Positions 18,397 through 28,443 of a DNA stretch of 64,000 nucleotides are shown here, one piece after another (the first letter of the stretch is position 1; each line of letters begins with the position of its first letter). The notes under the pieces are model-generated. The model saw only the letters and a list, made by a program, of their open reading frames with translations, searched no databases and was not told the origin of the DNA. Made by a program: the position numbers and the translations under genes. This DNA is from Anabaena cylindrica PCC 7122. GTDB taxonomy: Bacteria > Cyanobacteriota > Cyanobacteriia > Cyanobacteriales > Nostocaceae. The stretch covers positions 1,054,001 to 1,118,000 of the forward strand of contig NC_019771.1 of NCBI RefSeq assembly GCF_000317695.1. The letters are read 5' to 3'.

Positions 18397-19293
18397 ATGA
18401 TGGAATCAGATTTACAAACCCCAATAGATTCAGAAGAAATTACATTTTCCCATATTCCTGTTCTGAGTCAAGAAGTGATTACAGGTTTAAATATCCAGCC
18501 TGGTGGACATTATTTAGATTTAACTGTTGGTGGTGGTGGCCACAGTCGGTTAATTTTAGAAGCGGCTGAAGATGTAAAAGTAACTGCTGTTGATCAAGAT
18601 TTAGATGCTTTAAATGCTGCAAAAGCTAATTTAGCTGAGTTTGGAGATAGAGTCAAATTTATTCATAGCAACTTTGCAAATTACGCATTTCCCGCAAATA
18701 CTTATGATGGGATTTTAGCAGATTTGGGTGTGAGTTCTTATCATTTAGATCAGCCAGAACGGGGTTTTAGTTTTCGCAATGCGGCAAATTTAGATATGCG
18801 AATGAATCAAGAACAGTCTCTTACTGCTGCTGATGTAATTAATGAGTGGGATGAAAAGGAATTAGCAGATATATTCTTTCAATATGGTGAGGAAAGACTT
18901 TCACGACGTATTGCCAGAAGAATTGTGGAGAAACGCCCATTTCAGACTACTACAGAATTGGCAGATGCGATCGCATATTCTGTCCCTCCTAAATACCGTC
19001 ATGGTAGAATCCACCCCGCTACCCGCGTTTTTCAAGCTTTGCGAATTGCTGTCAATGATGAGTTAAAGGTGCTGGAAACTTTAATAGATAAAGCACCATT
19101 AGCTTTAGTTCCCGGTGGCAGAATTGTGATGATTAGCTTTCACAGCTTGGAAGATAGGTTAGTCAAGCATGGGTTAAGAAATTCGCCCATGTTAAAGGTA
19201 TTGACAAAAAAACCAATTATTGCTGGTGAAGAAGAGATTGCTCAAAATGTGCGATCGCGCTCCGCTAAATTAAGGATAGCAGAAAAAAATTAG
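18397..19293 (+). CDS. rsmH: 16S rRNA (cytosine-1402 N4)-methyltransferase RsmH
   Basis: A 298-residue SAM-dependent methyltransferase that modifies C1402 in the decoding centre of 16S rRNA. Family blocks are clear: HIPVLSQEVI near the N-terminus, the SAM loop LDLTVGGGGHS, ILADLGVSSYHLDQPERGFSF, HPATRVFQALRIAVNDEL, and ISFHSLEDRLVKH. Here it is not linked to ftsL/ftsI, unlike in the dcw clusters of many bacteria. Repeat R2 lies immediately upstream, so its promoter may be inside or displaced by the repeat. Confidence 0.95.
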   Translation: MMESDLQTPIDSEEITFSHIPVLSQEVITGLNIQPGGHYLDLTVGGGGHSRLILEAAEDVKVTAVDQDLDALNAAKANLAEFGDRVKFIHSNFANYAFPANTYDGILADLGVSSYHLDQPERGFSFRNAANLDMRMNQEQSLTAADVINEWDEKELADIFFQYGEERLSRRIARRIVEKRPFQTTTELADAIAYSVPPKYRHGRIHPATRVFQALRIAVNDELKVLETLIDKAPLALVPGGRIVMISFHSLEDRLVKHGLRNSPMLKVLTKKPIIAGEEEIAQNVRSRSAKLRIAEKN

Positions 19294-19379
19294 AGTCGTA
19301 TCTACTGGTATAATATGACAACAACCCTTATTCACTAAATTGATGTGGGTACAGCAGAACCTTGATATCTTTTTAGCAC

Positions 19380-20810
19380 ATGAACCCAGTGAAACTATCA
19401 CCTGTTAATACACGTAAGGATCAGAGTTTAGTGTGTCCAAATCTGGTATCTCACTGGAAAATAATCTCTGTACCTGAATCTGAGCAAGGGGTAAGCGGTT
19501 TTTCACCAATACTTTTACAAGGAATTAAAACGAGACAGAGGTTTCCATTTTCATTAACGGAAGGTTACGCTCTCAAGCTGTTGAATGGAAAATTAACAGT
19601 CAAACAGGTACAGGAAAAGTGTCAACAGCAATTTGGGAAAGAAATTGATTCTGATTTTGTGATCAAGCTATTAGAGAAATTGCTGGCTTTGGGAGTTTTG
19701 GGAATTCACAAAACAGAGAATAAAAAAGCTTATGTACTGCGAGAATATTCCCCAAAACCTAACCGTTGGCCTCTACTTAAATCCGCAGTGCAGTGGATAT
19801 GGAACCCAAATGGTTATTGGCTTTTGCGTATGGAACACCCGCATAGTTTAGCCTATCTTCAAATTAGCCCTGATCAAAAAGATCTACTTTTACAGCTAGG
19901 TAAACTACCACCAAAAACCATCGCTGCTAAATACAAGGTTAATATCGAAGATATACAATGTCTGTTGAAAAAATTAGCAGGAAGAGGAATGTTAAAGGAC
20001 GCTAAACCAGCGCAGTCTAAAAGAACTTGGAAATTAACAAAAATACTATTTTATAAAAACAACTGGTTCAACCTTCAGGGTGATAAAATTCATTTTATTT
20101 TCACACAAAAATTTAGTTTACTAGTTTGCATATTCCTAGCTTTTGTGGTGGCAATTAGTGTAAAAAATCGAGTAGATGAAAAACTAGTTCCTGTTGCTTA
20201 TAGAAATAGTGAAGAAAACTTATCCAAAAAAATAAACTTTAATTCTGATCAGAATTTATCTCAATTTATCCCTGCTAAAAAAGCTCAAAAAGCTGGTGTA
20301 ATTATTGATGGTACGATTAAAATTGATTTCGCTAAACAAATTCTTGAAAAAGTCAAGCGAGGTACTCTTCGTCAAGAAGTTGCTATCTTTTTAATTGCTA
20401 TATCAGCTACAGAATCTAGTGGTGGTAATTGGCAAGAACACCGACCAAACAGTAAGTTTTATGGTGCTTTCCAAATTTCTAGAGATAGATTTGACCCTAA
20501 TATTTCTGATGAAAAAATTTTAGGAAATCCAGATATGCAAATTGAAGTAGCTCAGAAATTTTATGATGAAAAAGTGGTAATTCTCGCTGATAAAACTAAT
20601 CTGCTAAATAGAAAAACTCTACCTGACAAACAACCTCTGTTTGAACATTTATTAGGCAAAAGCGAACTTTATCAAATAGCTTATGCTTGGATAACTTTAG
20701 ATGGAATAGATGGTCATGGTGTTTATAGTCAAAACTTCGCTAGTGCAGCTGAACAATCTGCGGAAATTATTCGCAATCATCAATATATTAGGGCTTATCT
20801 TTATAAATGA
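19380..20810 (+). CDS. Single-pass membrane protein with lysozyme-like periplasmic domain
   Basis: A 476-residue protein with an unusual layout. Residues about 1-110 resemble a PqqD/winged-helix type domain (EGYALKLLNGKLTVKQVQEK, FVIKLLEKLLALGVLGI), residues about 110-230 look like a second helical region, a single membrane helix follows at about 243-260, and a periplasmic domain (about 310-476) looks lysozyme-like, with a catalytic-type Glu in AISATESSGG and a YGAFQIS block. A role in peptidoglycan cleavage is inferred; the cytoplasmic part may be regulatory. The end abuts an STRR array. Confidence 0.55.
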   Translation: MNPVKLSPVNTRKDQSLVCPNLVSHWKIISVPESEQGVSGFSPILLQGIKTRQRFPFSLTEGYALKLLNGKLTVKQVQEKCQQQFGKEIDSDFVIKLLEKLLALGVLGIHKTENKKAYVLREYSPKPNRWPLLKSAVQWIWNPNGYWLLRMEHPHSLAYLQISPDQKDLLLQLGKLPPKTIAAKYKVNIEDIQCLLKKLAGRGMLKDAKPAQSKRTWKLTKILFYKNNWFNLQGDKIHFIFTQKFSLLVCIFLAFVVAISVKNRVDEKLVPVAYRNSEENLSKKINFNSDQNLSQFIPAKKAQKAGVIIDGTIKIDFAKQILEKVKRGTLRQEVAIFLIAISATESSGGNWQEHRPNSKFYGAFQISRDRFDPNISDEKILGNPDMQIEVAQKFYDEKVVILADKTNLLNRKTLPDKQPLFEHLLGKSELYQIAYAWITLDGIDGHGVYSQNFASAAEQSAEIIRNHQYIRAYLYK

Positions 20811-20887
<77 letters not shown>

Positions 20888-20892
20888 AATAA

Positions 20893-21258
20893 ATGCAACC
20901 TGCGAGAACATTTGAAGATTTAATAGTTTGGCAAAAAGCACATCAGTTTGTGTTAGGAGTATATCAATTAACTGCGAATTTTCCCAAGTCAGAAATATAT
21001 GGACTTACCTCTCAATTTAGACGCGCATCAATTTCTATTCCTGCAAATATAGCGGAAGGATTTAAGAAAAAGGGAGATTTAGATAAAGTAAGATTTATGA
21101 ATATAGCACAGGCTTCTGTCGAAGAATGTCGATACTATCTTATTCTCACAAATGATTTGGGATATGGTAACACTTCAGAAGTAATGTTGAGATTGCAAGA
21201 AGTTAGTAGATTATTAGATAGTTATGCAAAAGCTATTCTCAAAAATTCTACCTCCTAA
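20893..21258 (+). CDS. Four-helix-bundle protein (S23/IVP family)
   Basis: A 121-residue member of the '23S rRNA intervening sequence protein' family, known for a four-helix bundle and similarity to the Avd accessory protein of diversity-generating retroelements. Signature blocks are FEDLIVWQKAHQF, the FPKSEIYGLTSQFRRASISIPANIAEG run and the ASVEECRYYLILTNDLGY region. It has no nearby reverse transcriptase. Function in free-standing cyanobacterial copies is unknown. The gene is enclosed by inverted heptamer arrays and starts 5 bp after the left one. Confidence 0.88.
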   Translation: MQPARTFEDLIVWQKAHQFVLGVYQLTANFPKSEIYGLTSQFRRASISIPANIAEGFKKKGDLDKVRFMNIAQASVEECRYYLILTNDLGYGNTSEVMLRLQEVSRLLDSYAKAILKNSTS

Positions 21259-21269
21259 CTCCTTCTCTA

Positions 21270-21371
<102 letters not shown>

Positions 21372-23225
21372 CTACCTCTTTCTCATTCTCTCTGGACTAC
21401 CTGTAGGAATTGCTGCAATTAACTTCTGTGTGTATTCTTCTTTTGGTTCGCGGTAGAGACTTTCTGCTGTACCTTCTTCAACTATTTTCCCTTGGTTCAT
21501 CACCAAAATGCGATCGCTCATAAATTTCACCACACTTAAATCATGGGAAATAAAAATATACGTCAAGTTAAAATCATGCTGTAATTCTTTTAACAAATTT
21601 AATACCTGGGCTTGTACCGACACATCCAAAGCCGAAACCGACTCATCACAGATAATAAACTTAGGATTTAAAGCCAAAGATCGGGCAATACAAACCCGTT
21701 GACGTTGACCACCAGAAAACTGATGGGGATAGCGTTTCATATCATCTGCACCCAATCCGACCCGTTCTAACAGTTCCACAGCCCTTTCTCGTCGCTGTGA
21801 CTGAGACTTACCCACAGAATGAATCAACAACGGTTCCATCACCGCTTCACCAATCTTCATCCGGGGGTTAAGAGAACTAAACGGGTTTTGGAAAACTATT
21901 TGCATTTCCCGGCGCAATTTTTGCAACGGTTGTCCTTTGAGGGTAATTATATTTTGTCCATCAAAAATAATTTTACCGCTCATCGGTTCGATTAATCTCA
22001 GCAAACTTCTACCCAAAGTAGTTTTACCACAACCAGATTCTCCCACCAATCCCAGAGTTTCGCCTGGATAAACATCAAAAGAAACAGCATTCACAGCCAT
22101 ATTGTAAGGTTTCGTTCTCCCAAGTACCCCCCGGACTGGGAAGCCAACATTCAGGTTGCGAATTTGTAAAAGAGGTTCTTGGGCGCACAAATTAGCTAAT
22201 CTGACATTAATCTCTTCGCTGCTGATATCTGGTGGTTGTGCTGGTTCTTGGGGATAAATGACCACCTGTCCAAATTCATCCTCCTTTGCACTCATATAGT
22301 CAGAAACAGTCAGCAGTTTTTGGGGACGATGGTTCAGGGAAGGACGACAGGCTACAAGCCCCTTTGTATAAGGATGTTGGGGATTAGTAAAAATTTGTTC
22401 TGCCTCACCAGATTCGACAATTTTACCTTTATACATCACCGCTACTTGGTCAGTGATTTCCGAAATCAACCCCAAGTCATGGCTGATAAAAATCATCGCC
22501 ATATTACGACTTTTTTGTAATTCTTGCAGCAATTCCAGAATTGTCGCCTGTACCGTCACATCTAAGGCTGTAGTTGGTTCATCAGCAATTAACAATGATG
22601 GGTTACAAGAAATTGCTATGGCAATCATGACCCGTTGCAGTTGACCACCAGATAACTGATGGGGATAGCGTTCCAGCATCGCTGCTTTTTGTTCTTTCAC
22701 CAGCTGCGCTAATTGGAAGCTATCGGGTGGAGATGACTGATTATCAAGACACTGCTGCTGGATTGTTTCATCACTAGGTAAAAGTTTAACTTCTTGCAGA
22801 CCTGCGATCGCAATTCTCTTAGCCTCAGCTGCACTCACATTTTGATGACGCATAATTGCTTCTGTCATCTGAAACCCAATATCATAAACCGGATTGAGTG
22901 AACTCATCGGTTCTTGAAAAATCATTGCAATGTCACCACCCCGGTACAGCTGCATCTCCTTAACCGATAAAGCCAATAAATCCAGAGATTGGGCATTTTC
23001 CTGGGGACGAAACCAGATTTCTCCCCCACCAACCCTACCGGGATACTGCAACAAACCCATCACAGCCAAAGCCGTAACTGATTTACCACTTCCAGACTCT
23101 CCCACTATTCCTAGAGTCTCACCTCGATGCAAATCAAAGCTGATACCATTGACAGCCTTAACTTTACTGCCATCACCGGAAAATTCAACTTGTAGATTGC
23201 GAACCTCTAGGATAGTTTCTTTCAT
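21372..23225 (-). CDS. Double-ATPase peptide ABC transporter ATP-binding protein
   Basis: A 617-residue fusion of two oligopeptide-type ATPases (DppD-like then DppF-like, as in GsiA/YejF). Each half has its own Walker A (GESGSGKS and GESGCGKT), signature (LSGGQLQR and FSGGQRQR) and Walker B with aspartate (ADEPTTALD and CDESVSALD), plus the C-terminal peptide-ABC extension (NPQHPYT and EPKEEYTQ). It would power import of peptides or similar solutes; permeases and binding protein are elsewhere. I chose the ATG at 23225 (MKETILEVRNLQ); an in-frame ATG at 23327 only adds codons from a GGAACAG repeat tract. Confidence 0.92.
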   Translation of the reverse strand: MKETILEVRNLQVEFSGDGSKVKAVNGISFDLHRGETLGIVGESGSGKSVTALAVMGLLQYPGRVGGGEIWFRPQENAQSLDLLALSVKEMQLYRGGDIAMIFQEPMSSLNPVYDIGFQMTEAIMRHQNVSAAEAKRIAIAGLQEVKLLPSDETIQQQCLDNQSSPPDSFQLAQLVKEQKAAMLERYPHQLSGGQLQRVMIAIAISCNPSLLIADEPTTALDVTVQATILELLQELQKSRNMAMIFISHDLGLISEITDQVAVMYKGKIVESGEAEQIFTNPQHPYTKGLVACRPSLNHRPQKLLTVSDYMSAKEDEFGQVVIYPQEPAQPPDISSEEINVRLANLCAQEPLLQIRNLNVGFPVRGVLGRTKPYNMAVNAVSFDVYPGETLGLVGESGCGKTTLGRSLLRLIEPMSGKIIFDGQNIITLKGQPLQKLRREMQIVFQNPFSSLNPRMKIGEAVMEPLLIHSVGKSQSQRRERAVELLERVGLGADDMKRYPHQFSGGQRQRVCIARSLALNPKFIICDESVSALDVSVQAQVLNLLKELQHDFNLTYIFISHDLSVVKFMSDRILVMNQGKIVEEGTAESLYREPKEEYTQKLIAAIPTGSPERMRKR

Positions 23226-23461
23226 AGGTCTGGGGTAGTGATTAAACAGGGAACAGGGAACAGAAGACTTTTTCAGCCTTTGAAAACCCCTTGCGGTAAT
23301 TTTACCGATTGTGACACCTTTAGCCAATAACTACCAATCAACTTGGGGACTTCCCAGAATAAGATTACCTATCTTCCTTCTTCTTTCTTCCTTCGCGTCC
23401 TTCGCTTCTTCGCGGTTCATTTAATCCATATTCTGTTGGTTCTAAAAGAGTATCAGTTCTT

Positions 23462-25618
23462 TTATAACTTAGGTAAAATTTCAGGAATTAAATTACCCGG
23501 AACCTTAGATAAAGCCAGATTTTGTCCTTGAATACCTAATTGATCATGAAAAGTGCGAATTATTTTCACTATATGGGTAAAAGTCGTTTGATAAGCTTCC
23601 GTATTTTGATTCAAGGCATTTAGTGCTTGGACATGATTTTCTAAAGATGCTTCTAAATGCTGAGAAAGTATTTTTTTGTCACCATTGAAAGACGGATCTG
23701 TAACTAATTGATAATAAGCAAGTCCCAAATTATTTTGTGTTGCCAATAAATCAAAACTTAAATTTTTACGATCTACAGAATCTGATATACTCAGAGTTTC
23801 TTCATAAGTTTTGACGCATAATTTCAAAAAACTTTGGCGAATGTCTTTAGTTACTTGTGGTAGATTTGCTATATGCCAATAGGCAGTACCAAGATTATTG
23901 CGAGTAGCCGCACAGGCATTAGGAACATTAGCAGGAGTACGATATTTAAGGGCTTCACGGTAAAAATCAACTGCTAATTGTAAGTTATCCAATGGTTGTT
24001 CATATTGAGATAAATTCCAATAAGCAGTGCCGATATTATTTTGAATCATGCCATACTTGAGCGGCTCATCACTGGGTTTATAATATACAAGTGCTAGATT
24101 ATAAGCTGCGATCGCTTTTTGAAGATGTTCCACCGGTTGACTATGTTGTCCCAAATGCCAGTAAGCAGTCCCCAAATTATTCTGACAAGCAGCATATTTA
24201 ATAGGATCAATTTCCTCTGTTCGGTAGAGAAGTGCTTCACCATAAGCTGTAACCGCTTGTTGCCAATTTTCCACAGGGTTAGAAAATCGCGCTAAATCAC
24301 CGTAAGCTGTAGCTAAATTATTCTGCACACGAGCATAAATATCCGGTTGGCTATCAGGTGTAATTAGTTTTATTGCCAACTGATAAAACTCTATTCCCTG
24401 TTCTATATAAGTTTTTCCTTCCTCACTATTACCAGGTGTGCGGTGCAGCATCCAATACAACGTACCCAAATCATTTAAAGTATCTGGGAGTTGTGGTGAA
24501 TTGTCGTCATAACTGACTGCTTCCTGATAGGCAATAATTGCCACCATTAAATTTTCTAGACTTGACTTTCCTTGCTCAATGCGAAGACGATATAAATTTC
24601 CTAAATTATGATAAGCTACCGCTATTTCTTGCCCAGCAGCTTGCTGGATTTGTAATTTTTCAATTTCCCAGAGAAGTTGCTGCGGTTGTAAATTTTCATC
24701 GGCATCTTCAGGAATATCCGTATTCAGTGTTTCTTTAACTAACGATATTAACTCATCACTAATATGCAAGAAAGAAGAGAGTTTGGGAATATCAAACTTT
24801 TCTGTTGATATTCCATTTAACGTATATTCTGTATTCTTAGCTTTTTCTGCCAAAAAATCATCATCTTCAGTAAACTTAAACTCTTGAATAAGACTTTCTG
24901 ACACTTCTTCTGAAGCGATTGATTCATCAATAATTGATTTCTCAAGATTTCCTAGATCTACACTTCTCAAACTAGAGAAATTTTCTGTATAATTGCGATT
25001 ATCTATTGTTGGTGTCGGTTCTCCAGCAAAGATAAATACACCAGTTCGACCATGCCAAAACTTGGGTGCTGATTGCTGAATAGCAGATAACCAAGGACGC
25101 GGAACCCAAAACAGCAGACTAGATTCTAAAAACGGACTGGATTCTTGGGTAGAAAAATATTGTTCACTTAATCGGAGATAATGTAAAAATAAACGTTGTA
25201 CCGCTACTGATTGTTTAGTGAGCAGTTCCACTCCGACAATCTGAAATGCGGGTATTGGTAAGGGACGACCAGGTGTGTCTTTTGATTCTCCCACAATCGG
25301 TGGAGGATAATTACCCAACCATTGATTTATCTGCGCTATGGGGTTAGGATCATTTAAATTCAACCGCAATGTAACTAGCCTTGGATAAGCTGGAGTACTG
25401 ATTCCCCTTGTTTCCGTCGGCTGATATAGCACCTGCCCCACGGGATAAGCCAAGGTAGAATGTAACCGAGTAGCTACTTGATTTCTTAAGTGTAAGTCAT
25501 CACACACAGCAAAAAATATCTGCCGTCGTAAACCAATACTCAGGGCAAATTTTAGGCGTTGATATACTTGCCGATTCCAAGCAAAAATATCTGTAGGTAA
25601 AGTTTCATTCACGCTCAT
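23462..25618 (-). CDS. Large TPR-repeat protein
   Basis: A 718-residue cytoplasmic protein. Residues 1-about 210 form a domain I cannot name (RLKFALSIGLRRQIFFAVCDD, then strands and VPRPWLSAIQQ), reminiscent of cyanobacterial signalling proteins that use a P-loop-like fold but without a visible Walker A. Residues about 210-300 are acidic and linker-like. Residues about 305-690 contain at least seven tetratricopeptide repeats with the unit NNLGTAYWHL. Such proteins act as scaffolds; partner unknown. Confidence 0.8.
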   Translation of the reverse strand: MSVNETLPTDIFAWNRQVYQRLKFALSIGLRRQIFFAVCDDLHLRNQVATRLHSTLAYPVGQVLYQPTETRGISTPAYPRLVTLRLNLNDPNPIAQINQWLGNYPPPIVGESKDTPGRPLPIPAFQIVGVELLTKQSVAVQRLFLHYLRLSEQYFSTQESSPFLESSLLFWVPRPWLSAIQQSAPKFWHGRTGVFIFAGEPTPTIDNRNYTENFSSLRSVDLGNLEKSIIDESIASEEVSESLIQEFKFTEDDDFLAEKAKNTEYTLNGISTEKFDIPKLSSFLHISDELISLVKETLNTDIPEDADENLQPQQLLWEIEKLQIQQAAGQEIAVAYHNLGNLYRLRIEQGKSSLENLMVAIIAYQEAVSYDDNSPQLPDTLNDLGTLYWMLHRTPGNSEEGKTYIEQGIEFYQLAIKLITPDSQPDIYARVQNNLATAYGDLARFSNPVENWQQAVTAYGEALLYRTEEIDPIKYAACQNNLGTAYWHLGQHSQPVEHLQKAIAAYNLALVYYKPSDEPLKYGMIQNNIGTAYWNLSQYEQPLDNLQLAVDFYREALKYRTPANVPNACAATRNNLGTAYWHIANLPQVTKDIRQSFLKLCVKTYEETLSISDSVDRKNLSFDLLATQNNLGLAYYQLVTDPSFNGDKKILSQHLEASLENHVQALNALNQNTEAYQTTFTHIVKIIRTFHDQLGIQGQNLALSKVPGNLIPEILPKL

Positions 25619-25806
25619 AGTGGCTAAAACAGCCGAAATACAGTATACATTCTCAAGTCAGTCAAATAAACATAACGGAAAAATCTCATATTCTGATTTT
25701 CAAGTAAATGTTTTTCTGTTCAGGATAAATCGACTTTTCCCAGCTTGACAGGTTAATAAGTGTCTAATTATACTTAAGTATTATTTTTAATTTTAGCAAA
25801 AAATTA

Positions 25807-25846
25807 GAAAATCAGGCTCCTCCTAAGATTAGAACCTGATTTTCTG
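25807..25846 (-). terminator. Rho-independent terminator of psb34
   Basis: An 11-bp perfect stem (AGAAAATCAGG at 25807-25817 pairing with 25836-25846), followed on the minus strand by a T-rich run. It lies 32 bp past the psb34 stop codon and is in the correct orientation for that gene. Confidence 0.75.
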
Positions 25847-25877
25847 AAACGTTAAATTTTATTAAAATATTTTGAGA

Positions 25878-26057
25878 TTAACCAACGTTAGAAACAGAGA
25901 AGGCGACAAAAATCACACCACCAACCAAAAGTGCAGCAGCAATTCCTAAAACAATATAGTTGCGCTGTTGAGTGGGTGTAGGAGGTTCTGCTTCATAAAC
26001 CTTAGGTTCACGAGCAAAATTGTTTATCAGTCCGCCTTCTTCGTTTGTATAGGGCAT
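25878..26057 (-). CDS. psb34: Psb34-like photosystem II assembly protein
   Basis: A 59-residue single-helix protein: MPYTNEEGGLINNFAREPKV, a proline-rich linker, then one membrane helix (about residues 35-53). The conserved N-terminus (NNFAREPKVY) is that of the ssl1498/Psb34 family, which binds a PSII assembly intermediate at CP47 near the HliA site. An AAGGA ribosome binding site lies 8 bp before the ATG and a terminator follows. The region 26058-26268 upstream is very AT-rich and should contain its promoter. Confidence 0.88.
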   Translation of the reverse strand: MPYTNEEGGLINNFAREPKVYEAEPPTPTQQRNYIVLGIAAALLVGGVIFVAFSVSNVG

Positions 26058-26268
26058 GAAGTGATTCCTTCTTATCTTTTTTTATTGGATGCTAAACATA
26101 TTATAGTTTATTTTCATTATACTATATAAATCTTTACATTACAGATAAAAAATTTATATTTTAGTAGAATTTACGAATTGACAGAATAAACAAAATATGG
26201 ATTTGCTTGTAATCACTAATCCCTCTTACTACATTTTATCCATACAAGTTCTAACTAACAATTAACTA

Positions 26269-26308
26269 ATTTTCAGTTTTCAGAAATATAATTCATTCCT
26301 AATTGAGT
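26269..26308. repeat. 40-bp direct repeat, left copy (cassette boundary)
   Basis: Identical over 40 bp to 28444-28483, where the same bases encode the last 11 residues (TQLGMNYISEN) and stop of the coq4-like gene. The similarity continues for about 10 more bases with two T/C changes. This copy is a detached 3' end of that gene, lying on the far side of the ATPase/nuclease cassette. It resembles an attachment-site duplication. Confidence 0.9.
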
Positions 26309-26413
26309 ACAAATGTTAGTAACACGAATAACCGAATAAACACATACAACAGATATTTTGCTACACTGTTAATAGTGATTTATTTTTTGAATCTAAATCG
26401 GAACATCAGAATT

Positions 26414-27700
26414 ATGCAAAGAATATCTATAGAAAATTTTGGCCCCGTGAAAAAATTTGAGGCCGATGTCACAGATGTAATGCTATTAATTGGTCCCCAA
26501 GCCAGCGGGAAAAGTACAATTAGCAAGATAATTTTTATATTTAAATCTTTAAAAGAGCAAATACTTAAGTATATAGATGATAATTCTATAAAGAATTCGT
26601 CCTTATTAATTAATAATATAAGCTCAATAATATTACTCACATATTTTGATATTAAAGCAGATAGTGAAGTATCTAGTGTAAAATATCAATACTCAAACGA
26701 AAAATATATAAAAATTTCTGGGTCTATATATAATAAAAATATTGAAATTAGTCCAATTCTTGAGAAAGAATTAGATTCTCTAATTACAGAAATTTCAAAT
26801 TACAAAATAATCTTCAAAGAACAACAGAATAAATTTAAGTCATTAGAAGAATTACGAGAACTAGAATCAGATAGGAGATTACAGTCAAAAATTTTTAAAT
26901 CACGCATTGATAACATTTTTGAAGAAACACACTCTTCTGTATTTATTCCTGCTGGGAGAAGTTTGATGTCTACATTAACTGAGCAATTACAAGATATCAA
27001 TAATCCAAATATTTTAGACTATTTTACACAATCTTTTGTCGAGAGAATTAATTTATTAAAATCTTATTTTACAGATGACTTAAATACTCTCATTCAAAAC
27101 AAAAATATTGCTTTGAATCTAGGAATAGATTTATTATCTTTATTGAAAAAAATCCTCAAAGGTGAGTATAGATTTAATGCAGATCTTGATAAAGAAAGAA
27201 TTTATATTAATAATGAAAAATATGTCAAACTACAATATGCTTCTTCAGGACAACAAGAATCAGTTTGGATTCTTTTGCTGATATTTAGATATATTTTAGA
27301 TGAAACGAGTGTATTTATGGTTTTTGAAGAACCGGAAGCACATCTTTATCCTGAAACCCAAAGTGATATTGTAGAATTAATTGGTTTATTAGCAAATATT
27401 AATAATAATCAAATAGTTATTACTACTCATAGTCCTTATATTCTCTCATCTTTCAACAATCTTTTATATGCTCACCAAGTGGGTACAAAAAAAATTGGTG
27501 ATGAAAGAGAAGCAGTGGAAACTATTATTAGTAATAAAAGTTGGATTGATCCAGATCGGATTTCTGCTTACTTTATATCTGAAAATTACTATGAGTCAAT
27601 TATGGATGAAGAACTGAAATTAATTCAAGCTGAAAAAATAGATAGCGCATCCAGTATAATTAATGACAAGTTTAATGATTTGTTTAATTTAGATGACTGA
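26414..27700 (+). CDS. AAA_15/OLD-like ATPase of a two-gene cassette
   Basis: A 428-residue SMC/OLD-type ATPase: IENFGPVKKF opening, Walker A GPQASGKST (27-35), a coiled-coil insertion (about 120-170), ABC-like signature YASSGQQES, Walker B with FEEPEAHLYP, and the ITTHSPYIL H-loop. There is no TOPRIM domain, so it is not a full OLD nuclease. Similar ATPases drive Septu (PtuA), PARIS (AriA) and other defence systems. Its stop is followed after 2 bp by a gene with PD-(D/E)xK-like residues. An upstream in-frame TTG at 26303 lies inside the 40-bp repeat and is rejected. AT-rich. Confidence 0.8.
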   Translation: MQRISIENFGPVKKFEADVTDVMLLIGPQASGKSTISKIIFIFKSLKEQILKYIDDNSIKNSSLLINNISSIILLTYFDIKADSEVSSVKYQYSNEKYIKISGSIYNKNIEISPILEKELDSLITEISNYKIIFKEQQNKFKSLEELRELESDRRLQSKIFKSRIDNIFEETHSSVFIPAGRSLMSTLTEQLQDINNPNILDYFTQSFVERINLLKSYFTDDLNTLIQNKNIALNLGIDLLSLLKKILKGEYRFNADLDKERIYINNEKYVKLQYASSGQQESVWILLLIFRYILDETSVFMVFEEPEAHLYPETQSDIVELIGLLANINNNQIVITTHSPYILSSFNNLLYAHQVGTKKIGDEREAVETIISNKSWIDPDRISAYFISENYYESIMDEELKLIQAEKIDSASSIINDKFNDLFNLDD

Positions 27701-27702
27701 GT

Positions 27703-28161
27703 ATGTGTAACGATTTTTTTAGAAAAAGTGAATGTAAGGAATTTTGTGATATTAGGAAAACTATAGTTGTTAAAGATTTTAGGAATAAACAAGAGTATAG
27801 AGTCACCAATGACAATGGTAAAGAGATTTGTAAAATTAAGGTAGATGATTGCTTAATTACAGCGGGGGAAAGATGTGATTATCTAATTTTATCCTGTGAA
27901 GATAAATTGGCATTTTTTATAGAGCTAAAAGGACATGATTTAAAAAAAGCAATTGGACAAATAGATTCATCTATAACTAAACTTATAACGGAAATGCAAG
28001 ATTTTAAAATTTATGCACGTATTGTATTAAATAGAAATCCCACTCCTGATATTAATAGTTCTGTAGAAATTAAACTTAAGAAACGGCTCAAAAGACTGAA
28101 TGGTGATAATAGTATTGAGCTAATTAAGTACAGAAGTCAGGTTTTAGAAGAAAGTATTTGA
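27703..28161 (+). CDS. Putative PD-(D/E)xK nuclease partner of the ATPase
   Basis: A 152-residue protein without a family I can name. It carries a nuclease-like arrangement: Asp59 in RCDYLIL, then Glu74-Leu-Lys76 in FFIELKG, the D-x14-ExK spacing of the PD-(D/E)xK fold, followed by a helix (LKKAIGQIDSSITKLI) that could supply the next core helix. The first 20 residues are Cys-rich (Cys2, Cys11, Cys15). It begins 2 bp after the ATPase gene, so the two are coupled. Inferred role: nuclease effector of a defence module. Confidence 0.62.
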   Translation: MCNDFFRKSECKEFCDIRKTIVVKDFRNKQEYRVTNDNGKEICKIKVDDCLITAGERCDYLILSCEDKLAFFIELKGHDLKKAIGQIDSSITKLITEMQDFKIYARIVLNRNPTPDINSSVEIKLKKRLKRLNGDNSIELIKYRSQVLEESI

Positions 28162-28443
28162 AGAGAATAGAACTCACGCACTGTACAAACTTCACATGAT
28201 ATATATGAACGAAATAGCCTAGTTTCAGGCTTTTGGAATCGCATATTAGTGCAGTGTGTCAGATAGAGAAAATCTGTTATGTACTAAATTATCGGGTCTG
28301 ACGTGGTTGGTGAGCTTGCCGAACCACACCCTACAAGAGATAAAATTCATAACCCATATTTGATAGATATTGTCAATGCATAAGTCCTAGAGAATACAAA
28401 TTTTCACAATAATATCTGATCTGTAAATACTCATAATTTACTG

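Noticed and set aside
23226..23327. Longer start for the peptide ABC ATPase
   Set aside because: The added codons come from a GGGAACA heptamer tract and do not resemble the family.
26303..26413. 37-codon N-terminal extension of the cassette ATPase from a TTG
   Set aside because: It begins inside the 40-bp direct repeat copied from the coq4-like gene and is hydrophobic without matching the ATPase family, which starts at the ATG 26414.
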